DNA of 64,000 bases from Conchocele bisecta (Eukaryota > Mollusca > Bivalvia > Lucinida > Thyasiridae). The position numbers were made by a program, and so were the translations under genes. Positions 1 to 11,831 of the stretch are shown one piece after another. A model generated the notes under the pieces. The model was not told where the DNA came from. It saw only the letters and a list, made by a program, of their open reading frames with translations, and did not search any database. Where the stretch lies: assembly GCA_029237695.1 (NCBI GenBank), contig CM055274.1, forward strand, positions 19,643,505-19,707,504. Direction: 5' to 3'. Numbering within the stretch: position 1 is the stretch's first letter; every line of letters begins with the position of its first letter.

Positions 1-583
1 GAAAAAACAATAACTTTAACGCATTTCTGTTACAAAACTGGTGAATATTACAAGTAAATAAATGACCTTGACCTTCAAAATTTGTATGTGGGGGTCTGCG
101 TAGTGAAGCATCATCCCTAGACAAACATTGATGTGAAATATTATCAATGTCTGGCAAGGGGTTAAAGAGATATTGTGAAAAAACAATAACTTTAACGCAT
201 TTGCTAAAGCAGGCGCGACAAAAATGGGTACATTGTTTTCGTCATTGGTATCTGTCCGTCTGTCTGTATGTCCATCCATCATATTTCTTGTAGAAGTAAA
301 ACTTTTAAACTGTAAAAGTGAATTTCCATTTTTGCCGGACGCACATACGTACGTACATATGTACGCCAATGTGACGACTATATCGCGCTGTCCACAAGCG
401 GGCATGACAAAAAGTGGGTATATTGTGATGGCACGCCATCAACTTCCCTCTATATAGTTACTAAATAGACAGGGGAAATGGGAAATTATACGGGTCATTT
501 GGGTCTATCAATGGATACATGTATGTGTTACCAGATACAAACTAGTACATAAAATACATTGACCCATTGGCCCATTTTGGTTA

Positions 584-914
584 TTAACCCTTTCAACACC
601 ACATACCAGGGATTCCGCTGGCGATCGCCACTTTTGTTTGTTTTTGAAGTGGTGATTTTTTTATTTTCCCCAGCGGAATCCCTGCATACCTGTATAGTGG
701 TATTGGCAAACAGTGTAGATCCAGATGAGCTGGCTCGTCACAACCGTCTCATCAGGATCTGCACTTTTTGCAAGTAATTTTCATATTTTTGAAAACAAAA
801 ACATCCCCCGTTTTCATAAATGGACTAGTCTGAAAATCATTTTGTGACCATTGGATTGGTTGCAAAATTAACATATCAAATTCCATTCCAGTTACTTAGG
901 GGTGAAAGGGTTAA
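584..914. mobile_element. MITE family A, copy 1, with nested hairpin
   Basis: Ends TTAACCCTTTCA and TGAAAGGGTTAA; core GATCCAGATGAGCTGGCTCG to GTCTCATCAGGATC is a palindrome. A smaller foldback with ends AGGGATTCCGCTGGCG and its complement (about 608-686) is inserted near the left end. Confidence 0.85.
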
Positions 915-1059
915 TGTGGCTGTGATTGGAGAGTAGTGCTTATGGTGTTTGCGATCCAAATAAGGATATGATAGATAGATCTGTATCGGAATTCATAAGT
1001 GTACAATCAGAATCTACACTGGCCATAAATGTCATAAGCCTCATTTCTCAAGCCACATG
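913..1059. mobile_element. MITE family B, copy 1 (short)
   Basis: Ends AATGTGGCTGTGATTGGAGA and TCTCAAGCCACAT; CTACACTGGCCATAAATGTC inside. It directly abuts family A copy 1. Confidence 0.72.
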
Positions 1060-1078
1060 CACTTTAATTTAGGGGGAC

Positions 1079-1260
1079 TTAACACTTAGATGTGGAAGTC
1101 GAAAATATTTGTCCTGTTGTTCTTATTTGTCTTTTCTCTCAATAAAAACATGGGTCGGCAGCATTTTAGAAAGTACATGTACTTCCAAAGTATGTTTTTG
1201 ATAAGAAAAATGGAAAATAAACAGCAGACAGAAAAAAATAATTCAGTGTGTAAGGATTAA
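1079..1260. repeat. Hairpin family Z, copy 1
   Basis: TTAACACTTAGATG ... GTGTAAGGATTAA ends; inner AAAAACATGGGTCGGCAGCA versus AGTATGTTTTTGATAAG. Related to 27338-27551. Confidence 0.7.
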
Positions 1261-1852
1261 TGTATATTTTCCAAATGTTGATATGCAGTATAAGGCAAAT
1301 GACAAAAAAAAGGCTTATTGAGTTTGTCATCATCACAATCCAACTAGATATTATGTTTTGTAAAACATGGATATGCCCCCGTGGCATACTGGACTGTAAC
1401 TGGAGAAACTTTTTGACGTAAATGTACACGGACGGACGGACATACGGATGGAACCTCAAGAGCAATGCAATATGCCCCCTTGCTATCGCATAGGGGGCAT
1501 AATAATTATTCCACTCCACACACGCTGATCAGCATTTACTCCATGTACGCTGTTCACTGGACATGTTCAGTAGCAAGGGTGTGCTAGTTGAACAGGAGCT
1601 AACTAGATTTGTCAGTAAGCGGGGGCTTACGGAATACCCCCCCCCCCACCCCCCGCATCAGCCCTGACCTAGAATGAATTCCAGCTCGCATACTATCATT
1701 TTCAGATAAAAGACTATGTCAGCACATATGGAGAGTGCGATGGTGGTTCCAGTTGAAAAAAGCAAACTAGACATTCTAAGTCCGTGACCTTGACCCCTGG
1801 CATAAATGGGGGTATAAATAGGTCACAAACTCAATATGTGTGTAACATTTAT
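1261..1852. other. No gene seen
   Basis: Repeat-like sequence containing TATGCCCCCTTGCTATCGCA near 1470 and a C-rich run near 1640. The 117-residue open frame on the minus strand spans repeat sequence and has no recognisable domain. Confidence 0.6.
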
Positions 1853-2088
1853 CCCATTCACCCCTATGTAAATGGAATGGTTTGGTTACACAACATTCAT
1901 ATCACAAAATGATTTTCAAACTACCAGTAGTCCATTTATGAAAAGGGGGTGTTTTTGTTCTCAAAAGTACGAAAATTACTTGCAAAAAGTGCAGATCCTG
2001 ATGAGACGGCTCGCTACGAGCCGGCTCATCTGGATCTGCACTGTTTGCATAAACCGCTATAGCAGGCTTTCGGGTTCACAGGATTAAC
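1853..2088. mobile_element. MITE family A, copy 2
   Basis: CATTCACCCCTATGTAAATGG start, CACAAAATGATTTTCA, palindromic core GATGAGACGGCTCG / CGAGCCGGCTCATC, right end GGGTTCACAGGATTAA. Confidence 0.82.
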
Positions 2089-2450
2089 TCCACGGACCAA
2101 CCCAGGCAGACCAACTGACTAGTTCCAAATAAAGAAATCTACTCGTTTTCAAACTGATAATTTTGTCCATTATCATAATGTCAGATTATAATAAATAGTT
2201 ATTTTTTTAAAACAAGCAAGTTGGTCAGTAAACATATTAGATAAATGGGCCATGATATGACAAAACCAGGCTTATTCTACATTTCATCTGGTCAGTGTAG
2301 ATCCAGATCCGATGCATCAGGGAAACAGTTTGTGGATCACTGGATGCATGTTTTGTTGACCAAATGGCAAAGAATGATGACCTTGAACTGAATGTACATT
2401 CATGTATACAGGTCTGAGTCATCATCGATCACAAAGACGACACATCTGGG

Positions 2451-3212
2451 GGACGTTTCACAAAACTTCGTACAACTGAAATGTTTGTAGGTGCAAAATT
2501 ATGAGTGTGTAAATTTCACATTAACAATGTTTTCTTGTAAACAATTATTGGATTTACATGTACATTTAATGAGCATAGGCTGCATTAGGTACAATAATTC
2601 ACCTCCGATATATTATCTACGGCTACAATTTGACCCATTTAAAAATTGTGAGCAACCGTGGGTATTACCAAACCTGTTGCATGTAGGTCAAAATTTAGCA
2701 AACTGTATATTTTATACCTTTAAACAAATAATCTTTGATGTAGAACTAGTAAATTGCCAAAAATAATATAACAGGGAAATAATTTTCCCATGGAAGCCAT
2801 CTGTTCTCTTGTTGTTGTTCAACTTCAACATAACAAAATTAAGCTTTCAAATTTACAAGATATACATGTAAATATCAGATAAACACCGTCACACGGTAAA
2901 ATAACCATATTTCTGCATGCATTATGTTTTTTATTAATAATTTATTGATACAGCTTTGACAGTTTTATATCGCTAACATATCAAACACACCGGATAATGT
3001 ATTGCAAAGAATCACACTTCCATGTGTTACATTAACGAGATGGGATTAAATTGCTACCCTCGTGAGAAGTATGGAGGGGGGAATTTTGTTTCTAAGGCTG
3101 CATTATGTTCAATAAATGTAAATCCATCAATTGACATTTCCAGATGATCCTAAATTGGCACTTACAAACATTTTACTCGTACAAAGTTTAGTGAAACTGG
3201 AACCTGGTTGTG
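2451..3212. mobile_element. MITE family C, copy 1, split by about 500 bp
   Basis: Left half from GGACGTTTCACAAAACTTCG to GAGCATAGGCTGCATTA (about 2588), right half from GGCTGCATTATGTTCAATAA (about 3099) to CAAAGTTTAGTGAAAC. The intervening sequence sits exactly at the hairpin apex and is probably an insertion; its own ends were not defined. Confidence 0.72.
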
Positions 3213-3410
3213 TCAGATTGTGCCCAAAGTATAACTAAGTTAGCCACAAATGGATCCCAAAGGGGAGTTGGTTCAACCTGAAGCAAAACTCCTCCAAAAA
3301 CTGTCATTCATCAAGCAGTAAAGCAAGACCAGGCAGATGAGACATGTACATGTGGACTGTGAGAACACATACGATTACCACAACACCACAGAGCATTAGA
3401 GGTATGACTG

Positions 3411-3772
3411 TATGCTACGGAGCACCGCAGGGGACATGGATTTTTTTTTAAATAATTCGTTCCCACGAAATAACAATTTGTTCCCTCAATTTAGCTATTT
3501 GTTCTCTCAAATTAACAATTTGTTCCCACGATATAACAATTTGTTCCCTCAATTTAGCAATTTGTTCTCTCAAATTAACAATTTGTTCCCACGATATAAC
3601 AATTTGTTCCCTCAATTTAACAATTTGTTACCTCGAATTAACAATTCGTTCCCATGGGAACGAATTGTTATTTCGGGGGAACGAATTGTTAAATTGGGGG
3701 AACAAATTGTTATTTTGTGGGAACAAATTAATAAAAAAAAGAATTCTACGTCCCCTGCGGGGCTCCGTAGTA
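3411..3772. mobile_element. Foldback element K with internal tandem repeat
   Basis: Terminal inverted repeats ATGCTACGGAGC(A/C)CCGCAGGGGAC. The inside is a run of about 20-bp related segments (AACAATTTGTTCCCTCAATT and variants) that reverse orientation at the palindrome GTTCCCATGGGAAC near 3648-3663. A 141-residue open frame is just this low-complexity repeat. Confidence 0.85.
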
Positions 3773-3904
3773 TGCCATGTAAGATGACGTACAAGTTTAT
3801 TTGGTACCTTATAACCTGTGTGAAAGATATCTCTTGACTGCGATTATAATATCGTCTGAGCATGTACTAAATTAATATGTTCAAAATCAGGGAGAAATGA
3901 CTGG

Positions 3905-4402
3905 TTAAAGGACCTCTGGGATGCAGGTGTGTTTAATATGCACATTATAATCCTTGACAACGTAGCAAGACTGGTGAAAAATGCATGCAAATATTCCATC
4001 TGTATCACACGTTATGTAGATTTTCATTTTAAATTAGCTTGGATTATGCAGGTCTTACTGTGACGTCATAGATGACCCATATAATACTTAGTTTTATTTA
4101 TATCAATTTTATTTTTAACTTTCTGTCTTAATTAATTTCATATGTTAATATCATGCATACAGAAATACACATTAAACAGAAACAAATACATTTGAATGCA
4201 CAATAAATTTTAATGGAAAAACAAATATCGTACTTTGGATTATTTAAATGCACTTACTGTGATGTCACAGCTCATTTGCATAACATAAATATTATGCAGA
4301 AATTAAAACCTATAACTTGCATGTGATTTTCACCAGTATTGTTACATTGCTAATGATTATACAGTGCATACAAAACACAACTGCATCCCAGAGACCCTTT
4401 AA
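3905..4402. mobile_element. MITE M, about 500 bp
   Basis: The ends TTAAAGGACCTCTGGGATGC and its diverged reverse complement at 4380-4402 extend inward as about 90-bp inverted repeats (shared GTATGCAC/ATATGCAC, ATAATC, ACTGGTGAAAA). No coding capacity; AT-rich middle. Confidence 0.8.
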
Positions 4403-4689
4403 ATACAACCTGTGTAGAATATTTGCCAAATAAACCGCTTAATTTGGAGAAAATGCTCAGAATGTTTTATAATCACAAGAGTCTAGAATTGAAGACGGAG
4501 AAGTATTGCTTCAGATCACATCTATCTACACACTAAGTTAAGTACATGTATATTGGTACACAGCTGCTGAATTGAATGTCATATGCCAGCACAGCAAGCA
4601 GCTGAGAAGGTCTGCATTCAGATCACAAGATTATAAAAACTTTCTGAGCATGTACTCAGTTCTGATGCTAGAAATCGGGAAGTATTGTT

Positions 4690-4995
4690 GTTGGATCCTA
4701 CAATGAGTTTCAAGTCAATTAAACTTACGGTATCCGAGACTGTAGGTAATAAAACGTTTTTAACGCAAAACTTTAATATAGAATTTGAATTTCTAAATCA
4801 TTTGACCGTGAGCACAGGGGCCACATGTATTGGCTATATAATGAAAATATAAATGATGAAAAAGCATATGATTTCAAGCTAATCAAACTTAGTATTTATA
4901 AAGCGGAGGTAGTATAAAGCCAAAAATTGTAACATAAATGTCAGACACACAGACGGACCCTGAAACGTTTATCGAGGTACATAAGATTGTATTAC
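4690..4995. repeat. Dispersed repeat S, copy 1
   Basis: TTTCAAGTCAATTAAACTTA, AACGCAAAACTTTAATATAG, ACAGGGGCCACATGTATTGG and CACAGACGGACCC. The same series recurs at 28225-28530 and 29280-29770, and in part at 1-220. Confidence 0.62.
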
Positions 4996-5255
4996 CCAAC
5001 TCTCTATATACATGTAAGTTGATAGTCCATAGTTTTGACTAATTCCCTGGGTTTTGGCGTGCCTAGGCAATAGTATGCATGCCCGGTCAACAGTTCCATG
5101 TGCCCTGTCAAGTCAAAACTATTTCACCCCTGAAAATCATGACGTCATGATTTTTGTCTAGGAGTATGTAATAAAATTAAATCGGTCCGTCAAAGCGCCC
5201 TGCCCCAAATTTATGTTCATTGTGTTAAATACCCTGTTATAGGTCAAGTAATAAA

Positions 5256-5437
5256 ACAGTAATTTCATGGTAATTCGGGGAACAGTCAAAACATATTGCC
5301 CCTTGGTGCTGTGGACGACCGATGCACTATTGCCCTCGGCCTTCGGCCGCAGGGCAATTCTAAGTGCCTCGGGTCGTCCACAGCACCTCGGGGCAATAGT
5401 TTTGACCGTTTCCTGAAATACTATGAAATAACTGTTT
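5256..5437. repeat. Hairpin family J, copy 1
   Basis: Arms ACAGTAATTTCATGGTAAT / complement, then TTGCCCC and GGTGCTGTGGACGACC / GGTCGTCCACAGCACC around CCTCGGCCTTCGGCCGCAGG. Related copy at 44253-44416. Confidence 0.82.
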
Positions 5438-5547
5438 ACTATTGAACTGAGTGCAGATATTGTGTTTCTGGCAGCTGTGTACCATTGATAAAAAGACCCA
5501 TTGTCTGGTGAACATTCAGTAGAAAGACAAACATCTAGAAAATATCT

Positions 5548-5725
5548 TAACTCTTTCACCCCATAAGTAAATGGAATGGATTTTGATACGTTAATTTTGC
5601 AACCAATCCAATAGTCACAAAATGATTTTCAGACACGTCCATTTATGAAAAGGGGGTGTTTTTGTTCTCAAAAATATGTAAATTACTTGTACGCTATAGG
5701 GGGCTTTCGGGTTCAAATCATTAAC
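5548..5725. mobile_element. MITE family A, copy 3 (internally deleted)
   Basis: TTAACTCTTTCACCCC start and GCTTTCGGGTTCAAAT end. The palindromic core is missing, and the sequence jumps from AAATTACTTG to CGCTATAG. Confidence 0.75.
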
Positions 5726-6250
5726 AAGCATTTAGTATGGCCATGGAGAGGAGTAGATTTATACTGCAGGGGCTGATTCTACGCACATGTTAGTCTCTCT
5801 GATATAGCAGGCGGTATTGTATTTGCAATATTGGCTGAAAATATAACAGCACAAAGTCTGTTTTACAGTATTGGTAACTGCAAAGGCTTAATTAGACTTA
5901 CATATACACAGCTGCTCTGGGCATACACTGGTTTCAAACTTGATTAGTACCGAGGTCAAATAAATACAAATTATTCAGTCCGTAACGGGAAAGAAAAAAA
6001 CTTTCTCTGATGATTCATTGATTCACCTAATGTATCATTTCTTTAAGGAGTCGTCGACTGCGACATAGGAGATCCGTGGTCAGTGTAGCATCTGATCATT
6101 ATGTTCTAAGGTACAAAATGGTTGACCAGCGTAGGCCACAGGTCACAAAATGCATTACAGTTGCATAAGGCTAGACAAAAGTTGTATAAATAATGTGGAA
6201 AGCTGTGCAGACAATGAATTTTCAGTTTCTCGCATATCAGCTGGATATTA

Positions 6251-6420
6251 CAGGCCCGTAGCCAGACCTGTTTGAAGGGGGGGGGGGCGTTTTGAAGGCC
6301 CAAGGGGCCTGAGGTATCTAAGGGGTCTAAAAAAGTGGACCTCGAGGCTAAAAAAAGTGGACTCGAGGCTGGGCGGGGGGGTCATCCGACCGCTCCCACC
6401 CCCCCTGGCTACGGGCCTGT
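6251..6420. mobile_element. Small element with CAGGCCCGTAGCCAG ends
   Basis: CAGGCCCGTAGCCAG at 6251 and CTGGCTACGGGCCTG at 6406-6420, flanked by TATTA on both sides (possible target duplication). Contains G runs and the repeated motif AAAAAGTGGACCTCGAGGCT or similar. Confidence 0.78.
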
Positions 6421-6585
6421 ATTATGTGAGAGTCTATGGTGAGACATGACCGTGTACACTGCAAAGCAATTGGATAGCGGCAACTTCAAAAGAAATGTCC
6501 AAGTTCCATATATACAGATTGACAGTGACAACTGGCTCACATGTATACATGAGACAAGCAATGTAATTAATCAGAACATGTACCT

Positions 6586-6840
6586 ACATGTAACTGTGTA
6601 ATTTTTCACAAAGAAAATTTACAATATTTTGCATAAATGACATCAGAAGTTGACAAAATGTTCAGAACAAACGAGAAATAGAATTTGACATTTGCTCTGA
6701 AAATATTGTAAACTTTTGACATCATTTAAAGAAAATATTAGTTGCAGCAAATTGTTTTCATGAAACATCATACATCTTCTTAGGTACAAAATCACATGGC
6801 TTGTCTCATATAGTCGAATGTGAAGAGTTAATGGGTCCAT
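6586..6840. repeat. Repeat family Q, copy 1
   Basis: AAATTTACAATATTTTGCAT, GACATCAGAAGTTGAC, then the complementary side (GACATCATTTAAAGAAAATA, CATCTTCTTAGGTACAAAAT). Inverted-repeat layout without perfect ends. Confidence 0.65.
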
Positions 6841-7345
6841 GTTAGTTTGTTAAAATTCTAGACTAGAGCACAGACGATGGACCGACATCGCAATATACCC
6901 ACTTTTCGCAAATTCTAAATCGAAATTCACTTTGGGCATCTAGACACGATAAGGAAAGCACACACCAACTTTCAAGTCCCTACCTATTGTGGGTAAAAAG
7001 TTTTAATTCTTACAAGAAACGTGACATACGGACGGACACCCATGATGAAAACAATATACCTATTTTTCCCAAAGAAAGTGGGTATAATTACAGACATAAA
7101 AGACAGACATCTACGGCTACAAGTGAAGTAGTTTTACCGAGTGGTGGTGATGAAATTTCTAAATTGTCATGTGAAGGCAAAAAAAAGTTAAAAAAAGAGC
7201 ATGTACATACATGTACTATTCCGACGGGCAGTGGGTCCTGTAGGCACACAAACAGGCTCTGCATGAGGATTGGGGATATGATCTGACAAAACTGGCTGAT
7301 TTACAGTGTTTTAATCAATGTAGATACTGATCAGCCCTACACACT

Positions 7346-7473
7346 TAACCATTTCACCCCTAAGTAAGTGGCATGGACGATGTCATGTTCAATGTGCGAC
7401 TGTTTCATTGTGCAGAAAAGGGGACAATGTAATAACAAACATCCACAAAGAGTGCAGATCTTGATGAGACGGC
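7346..7473. mobile_element. MITE family A, copy 4 (truncated)
   Basis: Left end TTAACCATTTCACCCCTAAG and the start of the core AGTGCAGATCTTGATGAGAC, with no right half. It runs into the family C copy at 7472. Confidence 0.65.
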
Positions 7474-7712
7474 CATTTCACTAAACTTTGTACAACTAAA
7501 ATGTTTGTAAATGCAAAATTATGATAGTTTGTAAATTTCACATTAACACTGATTTTGTGTAAACAATTATTAGATTTACATTTATTGAGAGCATAGGCTG
7601 CATATGGCAGCCTATGCTCAATAAATGTAAATCCATCAATTGAAATTTCCAGACGATCCTAAATTTGCACTTACAAACATTTTAGTTGTACGAAGTTTAG
7701 TGAAATGGGCCC
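7472..7712. mobile_element. MITE family C, copy 2 (complete)
   Basis: Ends CATTTCACTAAACTTTGTAC and ACGAAGTTTAGTGAAATGGG, with a hairpin apex of GAGCATAGGCTGCATATG and its complement. Confidence 0.87.
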
Positions 7713-8454
7713 TTGATGATGGTAGCAAAGAATTCAGTTTAATGGGGAAAATTGATGATAGAAAGAACCTGAAATTTTTATTTAATTTATTGGTGTTGAT
7801 GGGCTCATATTGATTGCGTTAATATTATCTCTCAGGTATGTTTCTCATGGTCACAGGATGTAAATCAACCAATAAATTCATGAATTGTTGGGTGTGTATA
7901 CTGTGTACATTTGACATGATCAACTTTTAGTGTCAGAATTTCAGAGCTTAATTGAATGTCATTTTCAATGTGAGCTGAATGACAGTACATAGTTACTGGT
8001 AAACTAGAGGAAGGTAGACATAACGTTTGAACATGATGTAACCGATACACATACAAATAGAGGAATGGTAAGGAGCTTAGAAATACACATACATGCACAT
8101 TCAAAATGGGGATGTGTAACATCGTTGTGCAAAACTAAAACGTGGGCAAGAAAAAATAAGAAAAAGTGGCCTGTTGACATACAAATGCTCCAACTGGCAG
8201 ATTGGAGAAACCCTGGCAAACTTCTTATGGGTGGACGGACACACATTCTAAACACTATAGGCCGAGACTGGAGGCATAAAAACACGGCCAAAAATGGTAG
8301 CTATTGTGAATAAACAATGGTGAATAATGTAAAATGTTTGTCTTTCACACATGAATGCACACAGACAGTTAGAGAGATAGAAGTGATCATACGGCTGAAT
8401 TGTGTCTCCTTACTGGTCGGGGTACCACCTGGAACTGACAGCATGCCATACATG

Positions 8455-8975
8455 TCATAATATGTGACAAGCCATGTGATATCTCACGAAAAATATTCAC
8501 AAAATTCAGGATATGTTCCGTAAATGATGTCTGAAGTTGATGAAATTTTCAGAACATGGAAGAAATTTGTCCGCTTTCGATGACATATACCGTAAATATC
8601 TGTTTCTGTAAATATTTTTCATGAAAAATCCCACTTCTTAGGTACAAAATCATATACAAAGTCATATGAGACACGCAATGTAATTTTGTACCTCCGAAAA
8701 CTTGCGTAATTTCATTAAATATACATTTTGTCAAGTTTTGACGCCATTTACGGAAAAGATTGTAAATTTTGTATTTTGTATCATAAAATTACATAGATTT
8801 CCGAATGTACAAAATCACATGTCGTATCTCATATGTGGCAAGACTTGTGATTTTGTACCTAAGAACATGTGCCATACTTCATGAAAAATATTTATAAAAT
8901 TTACAATATTTTCTGTAAATTTCGTCGATTGTTGATGACATTTTTAGAGCATTTGTCCTGAAAATTTTGTCAGCT
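8455..8975. repeat. Repeat family Q, copies 2-3 in tandem
   Basis: Two inverted-repeat blocks, each with TAGGTACAAAATCA or ATTTTGTACCTA, CATGAAAAATATTT and AATTTTGTAAATTT-like parts, separated near 8690. Confidence 0.65.
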
Positions 8976-8985
8976 TCCGATGTCA

Positions 8986-9220
8986 TATGTGGCTGTGACT
9001 GGAGAAATGGAGCTTATGGATTTTGTGACCAATGTAGCTCCTGATCAAATAGCACACTCCTGTAACATGATAGTGGTCTATATTTAATGTCAGAAGTATG
9101 ACGGGTGTTTCTTGATGGAATGGCGAGCAGTGCAGATCCTGATCAGACTGTGCGGATGCACAGGCTGATCTGGATCTACACAGGTCGCAAAACCCCATTT
9201 CTCCAGTCACAGCCACATAT
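8986..9220. mobile_element. MITE family B, copy 2 (full length)
   Basis: Ends ATATGTGGCTGTGACTGGAG and CTCCAGTCACAGCCACATAT; palindrome GATCCTGATCAGACTGTGCG / GCACAGGCTGATCTGGATC near the right side. Reference copy of the family. Confidence 0.87.
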
Positions 9221-9275
9221 ACAGAAATTATCACAGTTTCTGTAGATACTCTTCATGAAAAATCACATGGCCTGT

Positions 9276-9717
9276 CATATGTGGCTGTAACTAGACAAAT
9301 GGATCTTTAAGAATTTCTGGCCAGTCCGGCTCTCAATCAGCTAGCAAACTCCTGCAGCAGCCCGATAAGGATCTTTATTGTTTGTTAACCCTTTCACCCC
9401 CAAGTAACTGGAATGGATTTTTATATGTTAATTTCCGGACTGATCCAATTGTCACAAAATGATTTTCAGACTAGTCCATTTATGAAAATAGGGTGTTTTT
9501 GTTATCAAAAATGTGAAAATTATTTGCAAAAAGTGCAGATCTTGATGAGACGGCTCGTCTGGATCTACACTATTTGCCAATACCACTATACAGGCCCGTG
9601 TTGTTGAAAAGGGTTAAACATATGACAAGGATTTCAATGACTGAATGTCGAACAGAGCAGACTCTGCTCTGGATACTGGTTTGAAAGCACATGAGCTCCA
9701 TTTCTCCAGTCACATAT
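9276..9717. mobile_element. MITE family B, copy 3, split by family A copy 5
   Basis: Left part ATATGTGGCTGTAACTAGAC at 9276-9384 and right part GAGCTCCATTTCTCCAGTCA to 9717 flank the family A element at 9385-9617. Confidence 0.82.
9385..9617. mobile_element. MITE family A, copy 5, nested in a family B copy
   Basis: Ends TTAACCCTTTCACCC and GAAAAGGGTTAA; core GATGAGACGGCTCGTC. It interrupts the family B element at 9276-9717, so it is the younger insertion. Confidence 0.83.
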
Positions 9718-9851
9718 AATTATGTTATAGTCAAGTTCTATCAATGGGTTACAGAACTTAGAAAATCACTAGTAACTTCCCTTAGAACGACTTCCAATAT
9801 CATGATCAGCGTTTGTAATGGTGGAGGTTGTTGGTTTGACTGTCACATTGC

Positions 9852-10104
9852 TTAGCCTTTTCACCCCTCAGTAACTGTAATGGATTTCGATGTTAATTTT
9901 GCAACAATCAACTGTCACAAAATGATTTTCAGACTAGTCCATTTATGAAAAGTAGGTGTAGTCTTTTGTTCTCAAAAATATGAAAATTACTTGCAAAAAG
10001 TGCAGATCCTGATGAGACGGCTCGTCACGAGCTGGTTCTTCTGAATCTACACTTTCTTCCAATACATGTACCACTATAGAGGTCTGTAGTGTTGAAAGGG
10101 TTAG
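9852..10104. mobile_element. MITE family A, copy 6
   Basis: Ends TTAGCCTTTTCACCCC and GTTGAAAGGGTTA; core GATGAGACGGCTCGTCACGA. Confidence 0.82.
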
Positions 10105-10443
10105 CAATGTGATATTAAACCAATAAATTCTGCAATTGCATGTTTAGAACTATTCATAAGGCCGGTCTATACAAAGACGCAGACGCAGGATGCAAGATAA
10201 CATACGGTAATTATGTAATAACATGTGTTATACAATCTTTCAGATTTGATACAAGGATAGACAAATTTTAACATTATGTACATGCCGTCACAATTTCAAC
10301 ATGCCCAGTGGCATTTCAAACTAGGTAGTATGTCATAAGTTAATATTCAATTTGACCCATTGGTTCACCATGAAATGTCCCAACAATTGTTTGAATTTTT
10401 CAAGGCCGGGTAGCCAGGCAAAGGAATTGATAGGATGTAGTCC

Positions 10444-11370
10444 TGGGGCCTGTTTCATTAAACTTTGTAGGGCCTGAAAATAGCAGCTATTACCAGTAGG
10501 TCCGGACCTTTTCGTAGGTCCGATGAATTTTTGGAAGGTCCGAGAGGATATTTGTAAGAAAAACGGTAGAAATATGTGTCTGTTTCATACTATATGACTT
10601 GTCACACCACGTGTAAATACTTGAATATGTCACCAAAAATTATCTTACAAGACGATAATCAGAACGGATTTAGCATCGCCACTAATGATGATCGCAATTT
10701 CAATTTTATCACAGGTCCAGTGGACTTTTTGCTTGTAAAATACAAAGGTCCGACATTAAAATTTGCAGGTCCAGGACCTCGGATCAGTGCTATTTTCAGG
10801 CCCTGCTTTGTACGACTAAAATTTGTGTAAGAGCAAATTTAGGATCATCTGGAAATTTCAATATATGGATTTACATTTATTGAGCATAGGCTGCATATGC
10901 AGCCTATGCTCAATAAATGTAAATCCAATAGTTGTTTACAAGAAAATGTTGTTAATGTGCAATTTACAGACTACCATACAAGGCTCCAGATAAGGAATTA
11001 GTAATTGAGTATTGTCACTCCATTATTTCTGAAGCAATTGGATATTTCAAAATTTTAATTGTGTAAAATAGAATCACACTGTTTACACATCAGCAGACCG
11101 CACTTATAGTTTGCTTCTAAATGAAAACACATACATGTATTGGTATTTCATTAGAATTGTCTCCTTGGAGACAATTCTAATGAAATACCAAGATGTGGAA
11201 TGGAAAAATAAGAAAATATGCTATATTTGTGGTCTGTTTATTGTTTTCTGTAGCATGATAAAGATACCACAAATGTTTCATTGCTTTTTGATACTCACTA
11301 CTTCTGATTTCAATTGGGTTCAAGTTTTGGCATTTTAGTTGCACAAAGTTTAGTGAAACGGCCCCCAGGA
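10444..11370. mobile_element. MITE family C, copy 3, with two nested elements
   Basis: The left end GGCCTGTTTCATTAAACTTT and right end CAAAGTTTAGTGAAACGGCC are 0.9 kb apart. The hairpin GAGCATAGGCTGCATATGCA lies at about 10883-10920. One insertion (about 10466-10804) has ends GGGCCTGAAAATAGCA and its complement, with GGTCCGGACC/GGTCC-rich inner arms. A second (about 10983-11333) is family D. Confidence 0.8.
10983..11333. mobile_element. Foldback family D, copy 1
   Basis: Starts AGGCTCCAGATAAGGAATTA. Central palindrome ATTAGAATTGTCTCC / GGAGACAATTCTAAT flanked by TTGGTATTTC and its complement. Inserted into family C copy 3. Confidence 0.8.
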
Positions 11371-11430
11371 AGGACCCAAATATAATAGAATGTATGGCAG
11401 GGTTCGGATTGAGACAGGGGAATTCCAGTC

Positions 11431-11711
11431 CAGTAGCCGATTTCACCAACATTGCAAAGTATACTTTTCTAGCAAAGTATACTTTGAGGGAGTAATCATT
11501 TATTTTTCCCGAAATGCATTATTTCATATAGAACTACCAACTGCATATATTTGATGATTAAAAGTATGCAGAATTATTATAATTGGCTGTGATAATGTAA
11601 TAAATCCAGCATAATAAAAAATAAAAATTTATCCTAAAACTAAAAATTTCTCCCACAAAGTATACTTTGACAGAAAAGTATACTTTGCAATGTTGGTGAA
11701 ATAGGTTACTG
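11431..11711. mobile_element. Foldback family N
   Basis: Terminal inverted repeats CAGTAGCCGATTTCACCAAC / GTTGGTGAAATAGGTTACTG, followed inside by ATTGCAAAGTATACTTTTCT and a second AAGTATACTTTG on each side. AT-rich centre with no genes. Confidence 0.83.
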
Positions 11712-11831
11712 AGGCGTGATGATGTCTCCTGCGAGGCTAAGCCTGAGATGAAAGCGCATCTCCAGGCTGGGATTCTCCATCTCAGTCCCAACCATGCCTT
11801 TGACTAATTTTCTCACACATTGTCCGGAATA

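Noticed and set aside
3412..3837. 141-residue Asn/Phe-rich open frame
   Set aside because: Translation of the AACAATTTGTTCCC repeat inside a foldback element; low complexity, no start context or splice structure.
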